Assembly: GCF_016862995.1 (NCBI RefSeq)
Contig: NZ_BOOA01000087.1
Location: 1 to 32,486 of the forward strand
Length of the DNA: 32,486 nt
Direction: 5' to 3'
Source of the DNA: Acrocarpospora phusangensis
GTDB lineage: Bacteria; Actinomycetota; Actinomycetes; Streptosporangiales; Streptosporangiaceae
The translations under genes were made by a program, and so were the position numbers. The notes under the pieces are model-generated. The model worked only from the letters and a program-made list of their open reading frames with translations, had not been told where the DNA came from and did not search any database. Shown in pieces: positions 22,637 through 31,192 of the stretch (positions are counted from its first letter, which is position 1; each line of letters starts with the position of its first letter).

Positions 22637-24295
22637 CTACTGAGGCGGGACCTGCCCCTCCCCGGCGGCGAGCGCGTGCTGGACGGCCAGCCGTACGGGG
22701 GCGTTGACGGCGCCGTACCCCCGGTAGCCGCCGATGCGCTGGACGAGTTCGAAGAAGACGTGGCCGAGGGTGACCGTGTACAGGTGCAGGAACTCGCCGT
22801 GCTCGTCGCGGTCGTACAGGATGCCGAGGTCGCGGTAGTCGGGCGGGAGGTCGTAGCGGGCGTCCAGGTCGTCGTGGTAGTTGGCGGGGATCGGCAGGAG
22901 CAGGCCGGGCGGCAGGGCGCGGGCGGTGGCGACGAGGTCGTCGCAGGCCAGGGCGATGTGCTGGGAGGGCAGGCCCTGGACCTGGGTGATGTTGAGGACC
23001 ACGCGGACCGGGCCGGCGTTCATGGCGCGGCTGCGGAGCAGGCCGTACGGGTCGGGGACTTCGAGGCTGGGTTGCGGGGTCAGGGCCAGGACGGCGCGGT
23101 AGAAGAGGGCGGCCCCGTCGAAGTGGTGCCAGGGCTGGGTGAGGGCGACATGGTCGATCTCGACGACGTGCCCGGTCACCGGACCCGGCGAAGCAGGAGG
23201 CCGGAAGGTGATCCGGGTTCCGTCGGGGGCGGCGATGGCACGTTCGCCGGGGACCACGCCGGCCCGCAGCGCTTCGGCTCGGGCCATGGAGGCGTCCGGG
23301 TCGGGGCTTTCCAGCCCGATCGCCGCCAGCGCCGCTTTCCCGGGAGCCTCGCGTACGACGATTCGCGCCGCACCCTGCTCCCACAACTGATCACCCGTAC
23401 GGGCGAACCCGAGCGCCGTCAGCATCTCCCCCAGCGGCCCCGGATCGGCGGCGGCCAGCTCGGCGAAGGCGAACCCACTGGGGACGACGGGCTCCGGCAC
23501 GTCCAGGGCGATCAGTGAGCGCATCCCGTCCAGCGCGGTCCGCCGGGCGTCGGCCTGCCGGAACACGTCGTTGAAGACCTCCAGCGACAGCGGTCCCGCG
23601 TATCCGGCGCGCAGCGCGTGCCCGACCAGTCCGGCCACGTCGAGCATGCCCTGACCGGGGAAGCAGCGGTAGTGGCGGCTCCACTGGAGCACGTCCATGG
23701 CGAGCAGGGGCGCGTCGGCGAGCTGGAGGAAGAAGATCTTCTCGCCGGGGATGGCCTCGATGCCGATGGGGTCGGAGCCCCGGGACAGGATGTGGAAGCT
23801 GTCCAGGCAGACGCCCAGGTTGGGGTGGCCGGCCTGGCGGACGATGCGCCACGCGTGCAGGTAGTCGTCCACGTGCCTGCCCCAGGCGAGGGCCTCGTAG
23901 GCGATGCGGATGCCGTACTCGGCGGCCAGGGAGGCCAGTGATCGCAGCTGGTCGGCGGCCAGGTCGTCGGAGTCGATCGCGGCCGGGGACACGTTCGAGC
24001 AGACCAGCAGCAGATCGGCGCCGAGGCGTTCCATCAGCCGGAACTTCCTTTCGGCCCGGCGCATGCCGGCGGACAGCGAATCCGCCGGCATGGCTTCGAA
24101 GTCGCGGAACGGCTGGTAGAGGTCGATGGTCAGGCCGAGGTCGGCCGCCCGCAGCCGTACCTCTTCGGGCGAAAGAGGTGAGGCGAGGAGGTCGTTCTCG
24201 AAGAGTTCGATGCCGTCGAATCCGGCGGCGGCGATCGCGGTGAGCTTCTCCGCCAGGGTGCCGCTGACCGACACAGTCGCGATGGAAGTACGCAT
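22637..24295 (-). CDS. qsuB: 3-Dehydroshikimate dehydratase, QsuB type (TIM barrel + VOC fusion)
   Basis: The product is 552 aa. Residues 1-275 form an AP-endonuclease-like TIM barrel whose metal ligands are visible as E134 (AYEALAW), D165 (CLDSFH), Q191 (FLQLAD) and E239 (SLEVFND). Residues 275-545 form a 4-hydroxyphenylpyruvate dioxygenase-like VOC part with its own metal triad H382 (EIDHVALTQ), H446 (SQHIALA) and E516 (VFFELVQR). This fusion is typical of bacterial QsuB/QuiC1 enzymes, which dehydrate 3-dehydroshikimate to protocatechuate; the C-terminal domain has no settled role in that reaction. It starts 1 nt after the qsuD stop and is slightly shorter than Corynebacterium QsuB. Confidence 0.93.
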   Translation of the reverse strand: MRTSIATVSVSGTLAEKLTAIAAAGFDGIELFENDLLASPLSPEEVRLRAADLGLTIDLYQPFRDFEAMPADSLSAGMRRAERKFRLMERLGADLLLVCSNVSPAAIDSDDLAADQLRSLASLAAEYGIRIAYEALAWGRHVDDYLHAWRIVRQAGHPNLGVCLDSFHILSRGSDPIGIEAIPGEKIFFLQLADAPLLAMDVLQWSRHYRCFPGQGMLDVAGLVGHALRAGYAGPLSLEVFNDVFRQADARRTALDGMRSLIALDVPEPVVPSGFAFAELAAADPGPLGEMLTALGFARTGDQLWEQGAARIVVREAPGKAALAAIGLESPDPDASMARAEALRAGVVPGERAIAAPDGTRITFRPPASPGPVTGHVVEIDHVALTQPWHHFDGAALFYRAVLALTPQPSLEVPDPYGLLRSRAMNAGPVRVVLNITQVQGLPSQHIALACDDLVATARALPPGLLLPIPANYHDDLDARYDLPPDYRDLGILYDRDEHGEFLHLYTVTLGHVFFELVQRIGGYRGYGAVNAPVRLAVQHALAAGEGQVPPQ

Positions 24296-24296
24296 G

Positions 24297-25130
24297 TCAG
24301 GCCGCGACCAGGCTGGTGAGGTGGGCGAGCATCCGTTCGGTGTCCGGCTCGCGGCCGGTGAACAGGCGGAACGCCTCGGCGGCCTGGAAGACGACCATGC
24401 CGCCGCCGTTCAGGGTCCGGCAGCCGCGCAGGGCGGCCTCGCGCAGGAGTTCGGTCTCCAGCGGGCGGTAGACGATCTCGGCCACCCACAGCTTGGGGCG
24501 GAGCAGGTCGGGCGGGAGGGGGAGGCCGGGATGGTGGGCCATGCCGGTGGGGGTGGCGTGGACGAGGCCGTCGGCTCGCCGTACCAGGTGGGGAAGGTCG
24601 GCGAGGGCGGCGGCGGTGACGCGGCCGTCGCCGAGGCGGGTGGCCAGCGCGGCCGCGCGGCCGGGTTCGGCGTCCACCAGGGTGAGGCGGCCGACGCCCA
24701 GGGTGAGCAGCGCGTACGCGACGGCGGCTCCCGCGCCGCCGGCGCCGAGTTGCACGACCTCCCGAGTGGGCGCGCCGGGCAGCCCCCGGGTGAAGGACTG
24801 CGCGAACCCGGTCCAGTCGGTGTTGTGCCCGATGGCCCGGTTCCCGTCGAAGACGACCGTGTTGACCGCGCCCAGCGCCACCGCGTCCGGCGACAGCTCG
24901 TCGAGATGCCCGATGACGGTCTGCTTGCACGGATGCGTGATGTTGAGCCCGTCGAACCCGAACCTCCGCGCGGTACGGACCAAGTCCCCCACCGCCATCC
25001 CCGCCACGTCGATGTCGATCAGCCGGTACAGGTAGCGCAGCCCCTGGAAGGCGGCCTCGCGCTCGTGCAGCGGCGGGCTCCACGACGGCCCGATGCCCGA
25101 GCCGATCAGCCCGATCAGGTAGGAGGTCAT
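24297..25130 (-). CDS. qsuD: Quinate/shikimate dehydrogenase
   Basis: The product is 277 aa. It has the shikimate dehydrogenase fold: GLIGSGIGPSWSPPLHE (the substrate Ser pair is SGIGPSWSP), NITHPCKQ with catalytic K69, GAVNT (N90), NTDW with D105, and the nucleotide loop GAGGAG (129-134). Asp153 in LVDAEPGR, after strand 2, favours NAD over NADP, which is the property of catabolic QsuD rather than biosynthetic AroE. Together with QsuB it would convert quinate/shikimate toward protocatechuate, although the separate dehydroquinate dehydratase is not in the window. It is the first gene of the qsuD-qsuB-tetR unit. Confidence 0.9.
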   Translation of the reverse strand: MTSYLIGLIGSGIGPSWSPPLHEREAAFQGLRYLYRLIDIDVAGMAVGDLVRTARRFGFDGLNITHPCKQTVIGHLDELSPDAVALGAVNTVVFDGNRAIGHNTDWTGFAQSFTRGLPGAPTREVVQLGAGGAGAAVAYALLTLGVGRLTLVDAEPGRAAALATRLGDGRVTAAALADLPHLVRRADGLVHATPTGMAHHPGLPLPPDLLRPKLWVAEIVYRPLETELLREAALRGCRTLNGGGMVVFQAAEAFRLFTGREPDTERMLAHLTSLVAA

Positions 25131-25153
25131 CGACCCGCCCTTCCACCAATGTA

Positions 25154-25175
25154 CGAACCAGTGAGTTAGTTATCT
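25154..25175. promoter_or_regulatory. Candidate TetR operator, qsuD side
   Basis: The 22-bp sequence starting CGAACCAGT and ending TATCT matches the second site at 25278-25299 at 17 of 22 positions. It is 24 bp upstream of the qsuD start, where a bound repressor would block transcription. Confidence 0.6.
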
Positions 25176-25240
25176 CCGGCAACCCCCACCTTCATCCAAC
25201 AAGCCCTCATAAGTCCAGTTCAACTACGAAATTTCACCTC

Positions 25241-25269
25241 TTGACACTGTGGGGTGCCCCCTGCACCAT
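25241..25269 (+). promoter_or_regulatory. Putative promoter of the MHS transporter
   Basis: A consensus -35 TTGACA (25241-25246) is followed after 17 bp by the weak -10 CACCAT (25264-25269). The operator palindrome begins 9 bp downstream, over the expected start site, which fits repression. Confidence 0.5.
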
Positions 25270-25277
25270 GCAGGAAT

Positions 25278-25305
25278 CGAACCAGTTAATGAACTATCTG
25301 GTTCG
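25278..25305. promoter_or_regulatory. Candidate TetR operator, transporter side
   Basis: CGAACCAG and CTGGTTCG are perfect 8-bp arms around a 12-bp AT-rich spacer. The left 22 bp recur, with 5 changes, at 25154-25175. The position between a divergent catabolic operon and its importer, with a tetR gene in the operon, supports a local operator. Confidence 0.72.
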
Positions 25306-25340
25306 TAACAACGCCCGACCACACCCCCCAGGGAGCAGTC

Positions 25341-26684
25341 GTGACTGATCAACCACCCGGCGTGCGGCAAGGCACACCGCGCAAGGCTGCCGTCGCCGCC
25401 TGGATCGGTAGCGCACTGGAGTACTACGACTTCTTCATCTACGGCAGCGCCGCCGCCCTGATCTTCTCGGACGTCTTCTTCGACACCTCCGACCCCGCGA
25501 CCGCCACCCTGCAGTCCCTGGCCACGTTCGGCGTCGCCTACGCGGCCCGCCCGGTCGGCGCGTTCATCCTCGGCCACATCGGCGACCGCTTCGGCCGCAA
25601 GAAGATCATGGTCTTCACGCTGATCCTGATGGGCGTCTCCACCTTCCTCATCGGCTGCCTGCCCACCCGGGAGCAGATCGGCGGCCTGGCCCCCGTGCTG
25701 CTGGTGGTCCTGCGCGTGCTGCAGGGCCTCTCGGCCGCCGGCGAGCAGGCCAGCGCCAACTCGATGACCCTCGAACACGCCCCCGCCGACCGCCGCGGCT
25801 ACTACACGAGCTTCACCCTCAACGGCACCCAGTTCGGCCAGATCCTGGCCACCCTGGTCTTCATCCCGGTCGCCGCCCTGCCGGAGGAGCAGATGCTCAG
25901 CTGGGGCTGGCGCGTCCCGTTCTGGCTCAGCGTCCTGGTCGCCATCGCCGGGTACGTCATCCGCCGCCGCGTCGAGGAAACCCCCGCCTTCACCCAGTCG
26001 GTGGCCGAAGGCACCGTGGCGAAGATGCCGCTCTCCCTACTCTTCCGGGACCACTGGGCCAGCGTGCTCCGCGTCGTCTGCGCCGCCCTCATCGCCACCG
26101 TCAGCACGATCTTCACGGTCTGGGCGCTCAACTACGCCACCAGCGACGAGATCGGCCTCGACCGGGCGACCATGCTCTGGGTGAGCAGCGCGGCCAACGG
26201 CGTCGCCCTGATCGCCATCCCGCTCTGGGCCAGGCTGTCGGACCGCATCGGCCGCCGCCCGGTCTTCCTGGTCGGCGCGATCGGCAGCCCGATCATGATC
26301 TTCGCCTACCTGGCGGCCATCAACTCCGGCGACTACCCGCTCATCTTCCTGGTCGGCATGGCCACCCTGGGCGTCGTCTACAGCGCCTCCAACGGCATCT
26401 GGCCCTCCCTGTACGGCGAGATGTTCACCACCCACGTACGCCTGTCGGGCATGGCCATCGGCACCCAGATCGGCTTCGCGGTCGCCGGGTTCGCGGTGGC
26501 CTCGGCCGCGGGCATCGTCTCCCCCGAAGGCTGGCTGGGCCTGCAGGGCTGGGTGGGCGTGGGGATCTTCACGGCGGTGTTGTGCGCGATCAGCGCGGTG
26601 GCGGTGGCCACGGCGCGGGAGACGTACAAGATCCCGACTGAGGATCTGGGGCGGGCGCCGGCGGCGCTCAGCCACTCGGCGTAG
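25341..26684 (+). CDS. MHS-family MFS transporter (probable shikimate/quinate importer)
   Basis: The product is 447 aa with 12 predicted membrane segments. It starts GTG 25341 behind GGGAGC. The metabolite:H+ symporter signature is clear: AAWIGSALEYYDFFIYGSAA (20-39), the loop 2-3 motif GHIGDRFGRKK (78-88), the RVLQGLSAAGEQ motif and ARLSDRIGRRP as the second copy of the loop motif. MHS members include ShiA (shikimate), KgtP and ProP. Divergence from qsuD with shared operators makes a shikimate/quinate or related hydroaromatic acid the likely substrate; the family call is firm and the substrate is inference. Confidence 0.92.
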   Translation: MTDQPPGVRQGTPRKAAVAAWIGSALEYYDFFIYGSAAALIFSDVFFDTSDPATATLQSLATFGVAYAARPVGAFILGHIGDRFGRKKIMVFTLILMGVSTFLIGCLPTREQIGGLAPVLLVVLRVLQGLSAAGEQASANSMTLEHAPADRRGYYTSFTLNGTQFGQILATLVFIPVAALPEEQMLSWGWRVPFWLSVLVAIAGYVIRRRVEETPAFTQSVAEGTVAKMPLSLLFRDHWASVLRVVCAALIATVSTIFTVWALNYATSDEIGLDRATMLWVSSAANGVALIAIPLWARLSDRIGRRPVFLVGAIGSPIMIFAYLAAINSGDYPLIFLVGMATLGVVYSASNGIWPSLYGEMFTTHVRLSGMAIGTQIGFAVAGFAVASAAGIVSPEGWLGLQGWVGVGIFTAVLCAISAVAVATARETYKIPTEDLGRAPAALSHSA

Positions 26685-26686
26685 AG

Positions 26687-26719
26687 CAGGTCAGGGCCGG
26701 TGTTCCCGGCCCTGACCTG
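26687..26719. terminator. Bidirectional terminator
   Basis: CAGGTCAGGGCCGG and CCGGCCCTGACCTG form a perfect 14-bp stem with a 5-nt loop. It lies between the transporter stop (26684) and the convergent FAD monooxygenase stop (26726). Confidence 0.88.
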
Positions 26720-26725
26720 TCGTTC

Positions 26726-28042
26726 TCAGTCGCCGCCCCGGCGGGTGAGGACTCGGACGGCCACGCTCGGGCGCAGCAGCGCCGGGGTCGGGTCGAGGTA
26801 GCCCGCCACCCGCCAGAAGGCGTCGGCCACCGCGACGTCGCCCGATCCGACGCGGTGCAGCCTGGCCACGTACCGGTTGATCAGGCGGGTGGCCAGCGGG
26901 CGCGGACCCTTGATCTCCGGGAGGGCCAGGTCCCCGGTGGCGGAGAGCTGCCAGGCGGGATCGATGGCCTTGGCGGCGGCCCGGTAGAAGCGCCGCGCCA
27001 GTTCGTGGTCCCCGGCCGCCAGGCAGGCGCGCATGGCCTCAGCCTCCAGGGAGGCGACCGTCATGCCCTGTCCGTAGATCGGGTTGAAGCTGCACAGGCC
27101 GTCACCGAAGACGAGCAGGCCCTCGGGATGGGCGCGGAGTTTCTCGTAGTGGCGGCGCAGGCTCGCCGGGAAGGTGTGGGTGACCAGGTCGGACAGGCGT
27201 TCCGACTTGGTGATCACCTCGTGCACGTCCGGCGGGGCGATGGTCTCGACGAAGGCCAGGTAGGCGTCCGGATCGGTGGGCGGATGATCGCCCGCCATGC
27301 CCGCGACGGTGAGCACCCAGCGGTCGCCCTCGCAGGCCATGAACGCCATCGCGCGCGGGCGCCCGGGGACCGGGCCGACGAGGATGCCCTGCTCGGGGGC
27401 GAGCGCGTCCGGCGGGGTACGCATCATGCAGCTGACGTAGCGGATGCCGACCTGGATGCGCTCCTCCGGCGGGCGCGGGTACCCCTGCTGGGACATCCAT
27501 TCGAGGGAACGCCCGGACCGGCCGAGCGCGTCGACGACCAGGTCGGCTTGGACGGTCTCCTCCTGGCCGCCGTCGCCGCGGCGGGTGAAGCGCGCTCCCG
27601 TGACCCGGCCACCCTCGGTGGTCAGCCCCGTGACGTCGCAGCCCTGGACGAACTCGACGCCCGGCAGCGCGGCGACCCTCTGGCGCACCGCGTGTTCGAG
27701 GGTGGCGCGGGTCGGCTGGAGCATGGTGGGGCCGAGGTGGCCGCGGACCAGGCGGTGCCCGGAGACCACGAAGCGGATCTGCCGGGCCAGCTGGGTGAGC
27801 GGCACGCCCGCCGCGCCGAGTTCGTCGGCCAGGCCGGGGAAGAACGAGCCGAGGACCTCGGACCCGCGCGGGAGCAGAACGTGCACGTGCTGTCCCTGCG
27901 GGACACCGCGCCGGTTGCGCGGCTCCGCGGGGAGTTCGTCGCGTTCGAGCAGCGTAACCCGGTCGAACGCCTCGCTGAGCGCCCGCGCGGCGAGCAGGCC
28001 GCCCATGCTGGCGCCTAGGACGACGGCATGACCACGTCCCAT
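26726..28042 (-). CDS. FAD-dependent monooxygenase/oxidoreductase
   Basis: The product is 438 aa, a class A-type flavoprotein related to PHBH/geranylgeranyl reductase-like enzymes. Visible are the FAD Rossmann motif VVLGASMGGLLAARALSE (GxGxxG as GASMGG), LLERDELP at the end of strand 2, the DG-type motif ADLVVDALGRSGRSLEW, and the GD motif FGDGLCSFNPIYGQGMTVAS. It has no membrane segment. ATG 28042 is chosen because GGGAGG lies about 6 nt upstream; an earlier in-frame start would include the operator-like palindrome at 28062-28081. The substrate is unknown. It is a single gene, convergent with the MHS transporter, with an operator-like palindrome just upstream. Confidence 0.88.
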   Translation of the reverse strand: MGRGHAVVLGASMGGLLAARALSEAFDRVTLLERDELPAEPRNRRGVPQGQHVHVLLPRGSEVLGSFFPGLADELGAAGVPLTQLARQIRFVVSGHRLVRGHLGPTMLQPTRATLEHAVRQRVAALPGVEFVQGCDVTGLTTEGGRVTGARFTRRGDGGQEETVQADLVVDALGRSGRSLEWMSQQGYPRPPEERIQVGIRYVSCMMRTPPDALAPEQGILVGPVPGRPRAMAFMACEGDRWVLTVAGMAGDHPPTDPDAYLAFVETIAPPDVHEVITKSERLSDLVTHTFPASLRRHYEKLRAHPEGLLVFGDGLCSFNPIYGQGMTVASLEAEAMRACLAAGDHELARRFYRAAAKAIDPAWQLSATGDLALPEIKGPRPLATRLINRYVARLHRVGSGDVAVADAFWRVAGYLDPTPALLRPSVAVRVLTRRGGD

Positions 28043-28061
28043 CGTGCACCTCCCGTCGGAA

Positions 28062-28081
28062 AATAACATGACACCGTTATT
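28062..28081. promoter_or_regulatory. Operator-like palindrome upstream of the FAD monooxygenase
   Basis: AATAAC and GTTATT arms enclose an 8-bp spacer (ATGACACC), a spacing typical of TetR operators. It is 20 bp upstream of the ATG at 28042. No regulator gene is adjacent, so the binding protein would be encoded elsewhere. Confidence 0.5.
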
Positions 28082-28282
28082 GTGCGCGGTACGGCCTGCG
28101 GCGTGAATGCCGAAATGTGCTGTCCCGCCGGGTCCCGTTTCCCGGAGGTAGATTTCTGGGCAGCGGATCGGCCATACGGGGATGGCAGGCGATCCGCCGT
28201 ACGGGGATTCATGACGCGGCCGATTCTGGCTGCCGCCTTTCCCGAAGTCGCCCGATCCGCCGGAACACGACCGGAGGCGCTG

Positions 28283-29755
28283 ATGCGATCTCGCCGGACA
28301 GGAACGTTACTTCTCACCTCGCTGCTCATCTCCACCACTCTTGCCGTACTCCCGCAAACCGCCCAGGCCGCGAACGCGTCTGTCGTTTCCGCCGAGTCCT
28401 GGACGTACGTGACAAAAGATCTCCCAGACGAGACCCACTGGAACGCGACCCCGTTCGCCCTCACCGGGTACGTCCCCGGCGGCCTCAGCCGCTCGTTCTA
28501 CCGCTTCGACCTTTCCGAACTCCGCCATCGCGCCGAAACCGGCTGGTTCAGAAACGTCCTCCACGGCGGTACGGGATGCCCGGCCGCCCTGGAGTTATGG
28601 GAAACCGGGACCGTCACTCCGCAGACGACGTGGCGCAACCAGCCGCGCTGGCTCAAGAAGCTCGCCTCGGTGCGGTTCACGGAGAACTGCGCCGAGCAGA
28701 TCGTCGAATGGCCGCTGACCGGCCTTCCCGACCGCAAGAAGATCACCGTGGGGCTGCGGCTCGCCGACGAGAAGGCCACCGGCACCGCGTTCCTGTTCCG
28801 CGCCGGAACCGCCGCCCTGCAGTTCGGCAACACCAGGCCCGGTAAGCCCACCCGCCTGTGGCTCCCGGCTCACGACGGCTGCGGTTTCAGCCAGCCCATC
28901 CTGGAGAAACTGTCCGCCACGAACGTCCTGACCCCGACCTTCAACGCCCTGCTCACCGACCGCGACACCGGTCAGGCCCTGCGCGCCCACTTCGAGTGGC
29001 GCACCACCGGCGGCCCTCTGATCGCCGCCCAGAAAACCGCCTTCGGCCCTGCCGACCAGCCCAAATGCGTGACCGTCCCCAAAGGACAGCTGACCGAATC
29101 CGGCTCCTACCAGTGGCGCGTACGAGCCGACGACGGCACCGCCCTCAGCCCCTGGAGCGACTGGTACCCCTTCACCGTCGACATGAAGCCCCCGGACCGG
29201 GCGCCGATCGTCTCCTCACCCGACTACCCCGAAGGCCAGTCCGCCGGAAGGATCGGCCAGCCGGGCACGTTCACGTTCGACCCCGACGGCGTCCCTGACA
29301 TCGCCTTCTACTGCTGCGACGCCGACTCCAACTTCACAACCTCCCCCACCGTCACCCTCAAACCTCTCTCCGCGGGCCCCCAATCCCTGCGCGTGCGATC
29401 CTTCGACGCCGCCGCCAACCCCAGCCCCGCCACCGACTACTCCTACTCCGTCAACGACGTCCCCCTCCCCGTCATCAACTCCCCCGACTACCCCGAATTC
29501 GAGTACGCCGGCTCCCCCGGCACCCCCGGAACCTTCACCTTCACCGGCAACGGCCTCGCCGACCTGATCACCCACTACGCCTACCGCCTCGACCCCCCAG
29601 ACGACCCCTGGACCACCATCCCCGCCCCCGACGGCACCGCCACCACCACGATCACCCCCACCGCCCCCGACGCCCACATCCTCCGCGTCGAAGCCCTCGA
29701 CCGCGACGGCGACACCATCTGGTCCACCACGTACTCCTTCAACGTCAACCCCTGA
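28283..29755 (+). CDS. Secreted protein with beta-sandwich repeats
   Basis: The product is 490 aa, not recognised as a named enzyme. A Sec signal peptide (MRSRRTGTLLLTSLLISTTL, cleavage after AQA near residue 29) precedes a domain with the look of actinobacterial DNRLRE-like extracellular modules (RSFYRFDLSEL; TTWRNQPRW; VGLRLADEKATGTAFLFRAG). A fibronectin-like stretch follows (HFEWRTTGG; GSYQWRVRADDGT), then two C-terminal copies of a unit reading SPDYPE, AG, GxPGTFTF, GxxD and a closing Ser/Tyr strand. Such proteins sit outside the cell and bind surfaces or partners. ATG 28283 is chosen for GGAGG 5 nt upstream. Codons in the last 500 bp are extremely CCC/ACC-rich. Confidence 0.82.
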   Translation: MRSRRTGTLLLTSLLISTTLAVLPQTAQAANASVVSAESWTYVTKDLPDETHWNATPFALTGYVPGGLSRSFYRFDLSELRHRAETGWFRNVLHGGTGCPAALELWETGTVTPQTTWRNQPRWLKKLASVRFTENCAEQIVEWPLTGLPDRKKITVGLRLADEKATGTAFLFRAGTAALQFGNTRPGKPTRLWLPAHDGCGFSQPILEKLSATNVLTPTFNALLTDRDTGQALRAHFEWRTTGGPLIAAQKTAFGPADQPKCVTVPKGQLTESGSYQWRVRADDGTALSPWSDWYPFTVDMKPPDRAPIVSSPDYPEGQSAGRIGQPGTFTFDPDGVPDIAFYCCDADSNFTTSPTVTLKPLSAGPQSLRVRSFDAAANPSPATDYSYSVNDVPLPVINSPDYPEFEYAGSPGTPGTFTFTGNGLADLITHYAYRLDPPDDPWTTIPAPDGTATTTITPTAPDAHILRVEALDRDGDTIWSTTYSFNVNP

Positions 29756-29798
29756 CTCACACTCGGTGGCCTTCGACCACGAACGGCCGCACCTACGG

Positions 29799-29834
29799 AC
29801 GCCCGGATCGGCGATCTCACGCCGATCCGGGCGT
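29799..29834. terminator. Bidirectional terminator
   Basis: ACGCCCGGATCGGC and GCCGATCCGGGCGT form a perfect 14-bp stem with an 8-nt loop, between the secreted protein stop (29755) and the convergent copper enzyme stop (29861). Confidence 0.85.
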
Positions 29835-29860
29835 TCTCATGAGGCCGGGAGTCAGTGGAG

Positions 29861-30985
29861 TTAGCGGGACATGATGGCGATGCCCAGGCACATTTCGTCG
29901 CTGGTGCCTTCGCCCCAGACGACGTAGCGCGGGGGCAGGTTCTGGAGTTGGGGGAGTTGGGCGCGTAGGGACGCGTCGTGGGTGCAGGTGACGCGTACGG
30001 TGTCGCCGGGTTTGACCTGGACGGGGGTCTTCAGTGGGCGGAGGGCCTGGTCGTCGAAGTTGTAGCTGGGGACGTCCAGGAGGGTTTGGGCCTTCGGGGT
30101 GCCGGGGTTGAGTTCGACCTTGATGGAGCGGCCCAGGAGGTGCATGTGGCCGGCCAGGGCGTGCATGGTGCCCGGGCCCTCGATGGGGAGGTCGCAGTGC
30201 TGGGTGGGGCCGGGGTCGGAGGGGCCGCAGAGTTGGGCCAGTTCGTCGGCGGAGCGCATGGACTCGTCGCCGAAGCGGCGGCCGATGTCGGCGATGGCCG
30301 CTTTCCGGTTGCAGAGAGGGCCTGATTCCTCGGCGGTGCAGGGGAGTTCGACCTTGCCGGGGAACAGGGCGGTGCCGAGGGGTTCGAGGGCCTTGTCGGT
30401 TACCCGTAGGCGGATTCCGGACTGGTCGGAGCCGGTGCCGCCGAGGGTGTTGTAGTGCACCTGCATGACGAGTTGGCTGCCGGAGGGAATCGGGTGGCCG
30501 TACTTCGGGTCGAGGAGGGTTTCGTTCGTTCCCGGGGCCCAGTGGGAGACCCATCCCGCTTCGCGTACGCCCGCGTCGGCGAAACACGTCCAGCCCTGTC
30601 CTGGTGTCTCCGCGTCGAGAGTCTTCGCCTGGGTGGCCTGCTCGGGCGTCAGCCTGAAGAAGATCGCGTGGTGGACGATGGCGAGATTCTCGGGCATGAA
30701 CTGCGCGCCCGTGAGAAACGACTCCCCCTTCAGGCCTGGATCAATAAGGAAGCACCGATAATCGTCGGTCCCCCCATTTGGCCCTTTCGGACTGTACGCT
30801 TCCGCCATCTTCAGCGTGACGAACCGCTCCCCGTCCCGCAGCGGCTGCGACACCGGCGCACTCCCCGAATGCGACCCATGTCCCTGTCCTTGCCCCTGCC
30901 CTTGCGGAACCGTCCGCTCTCCCCCACACGCGAGAACGATCAACGAAACCGCGACCAGAACCAGAATTCCCCGAATCCGAGTCAT
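29861..30985 (-). CDS. Lipoprotein type-2 copper monooxygenase (PHM/DBM-like)
   Basis: The product is 374 aa. The signal ends in the lipobox VLAC (C20), followed by a tether rich in Gly, Gln and His (GQGQGQGHGSHSG). The mature part follows the copper type II ascorbate-dependent monooxygenase fold: DDYRCFLIDP (74-83), CuH ligands H105 and H106 (IVHHAIFF) and H177 (MQVHYNTLG), CuM ligands H280 and H282 (AGHMHLLG) and M365 (SDEMCLG). All six ligands of peptidylglycine hydroxylating and dopamine beta-monooxygenases are present. Cys pairs in the lumenal pattern (C79, C134, C216, C225, C253, C264) are consistent with an exported, disulfide-bonded enzyme. The substrate is unknown. A single gene with no clear partner. 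Confidence 0.88.
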   Translation of the reverse strand: MTRIRGILVLVAVSLIVLACGGERTVPQGQGQGQGHGSHSGSAPVSQPLRDGERFVTLKMAEAYSPKGPNGGTDDYRCFLIDPGLKGESFLTGAQFMPENLAIVHHAIFFRLTPEQATQAKTLDAETPGQGWTCFADAGVREAGWVSHWAPGTNETLLDPKYGHPIPSGSQLVMQVHYNTLGGTGSDQSGIRLRVTDKALEPLGTALFPGKVELPCTAEESGPLCNRKAAIADIGRRFGDESMRSADELAQLCGPSDPGPTQHCDLPIEGPGTMHALAGHMHLLGRSIKVELNPGTPKAQTLLDVPSYNFDDQALRPLKTPVQVKPGDTVRVTCTHDASLRAQLPQLQNLPPRYVVWGEGTSDEMCLGIAIMSR

Positions 30986-31192
30986 ACTCCCACGGTCGCT
31001 GATCCCCTACCTCTCCACATCCTCCTCCAGAAGGTTCCTCCCCTCCTCCGACAGCCTGATTACGGTTTTTCCCCCACCCACCCACCCTTTTCGAGCTGGC
31101 GCTCAGCCCGACCAGCACGATCGCAGCCGGCGGCGGGTCGCCCCCGCCCAATCACCGGCGCCCACGACCAACCCCAACCAACCCGTCCGGGC

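Noticed and set aside
26855-28018. 387-codon plus-strand frame opposite the FAD monooxygenase
   Set aside because: Low-complexity antisense; the minus-strand gene has FAD motifs and a ribosome site.
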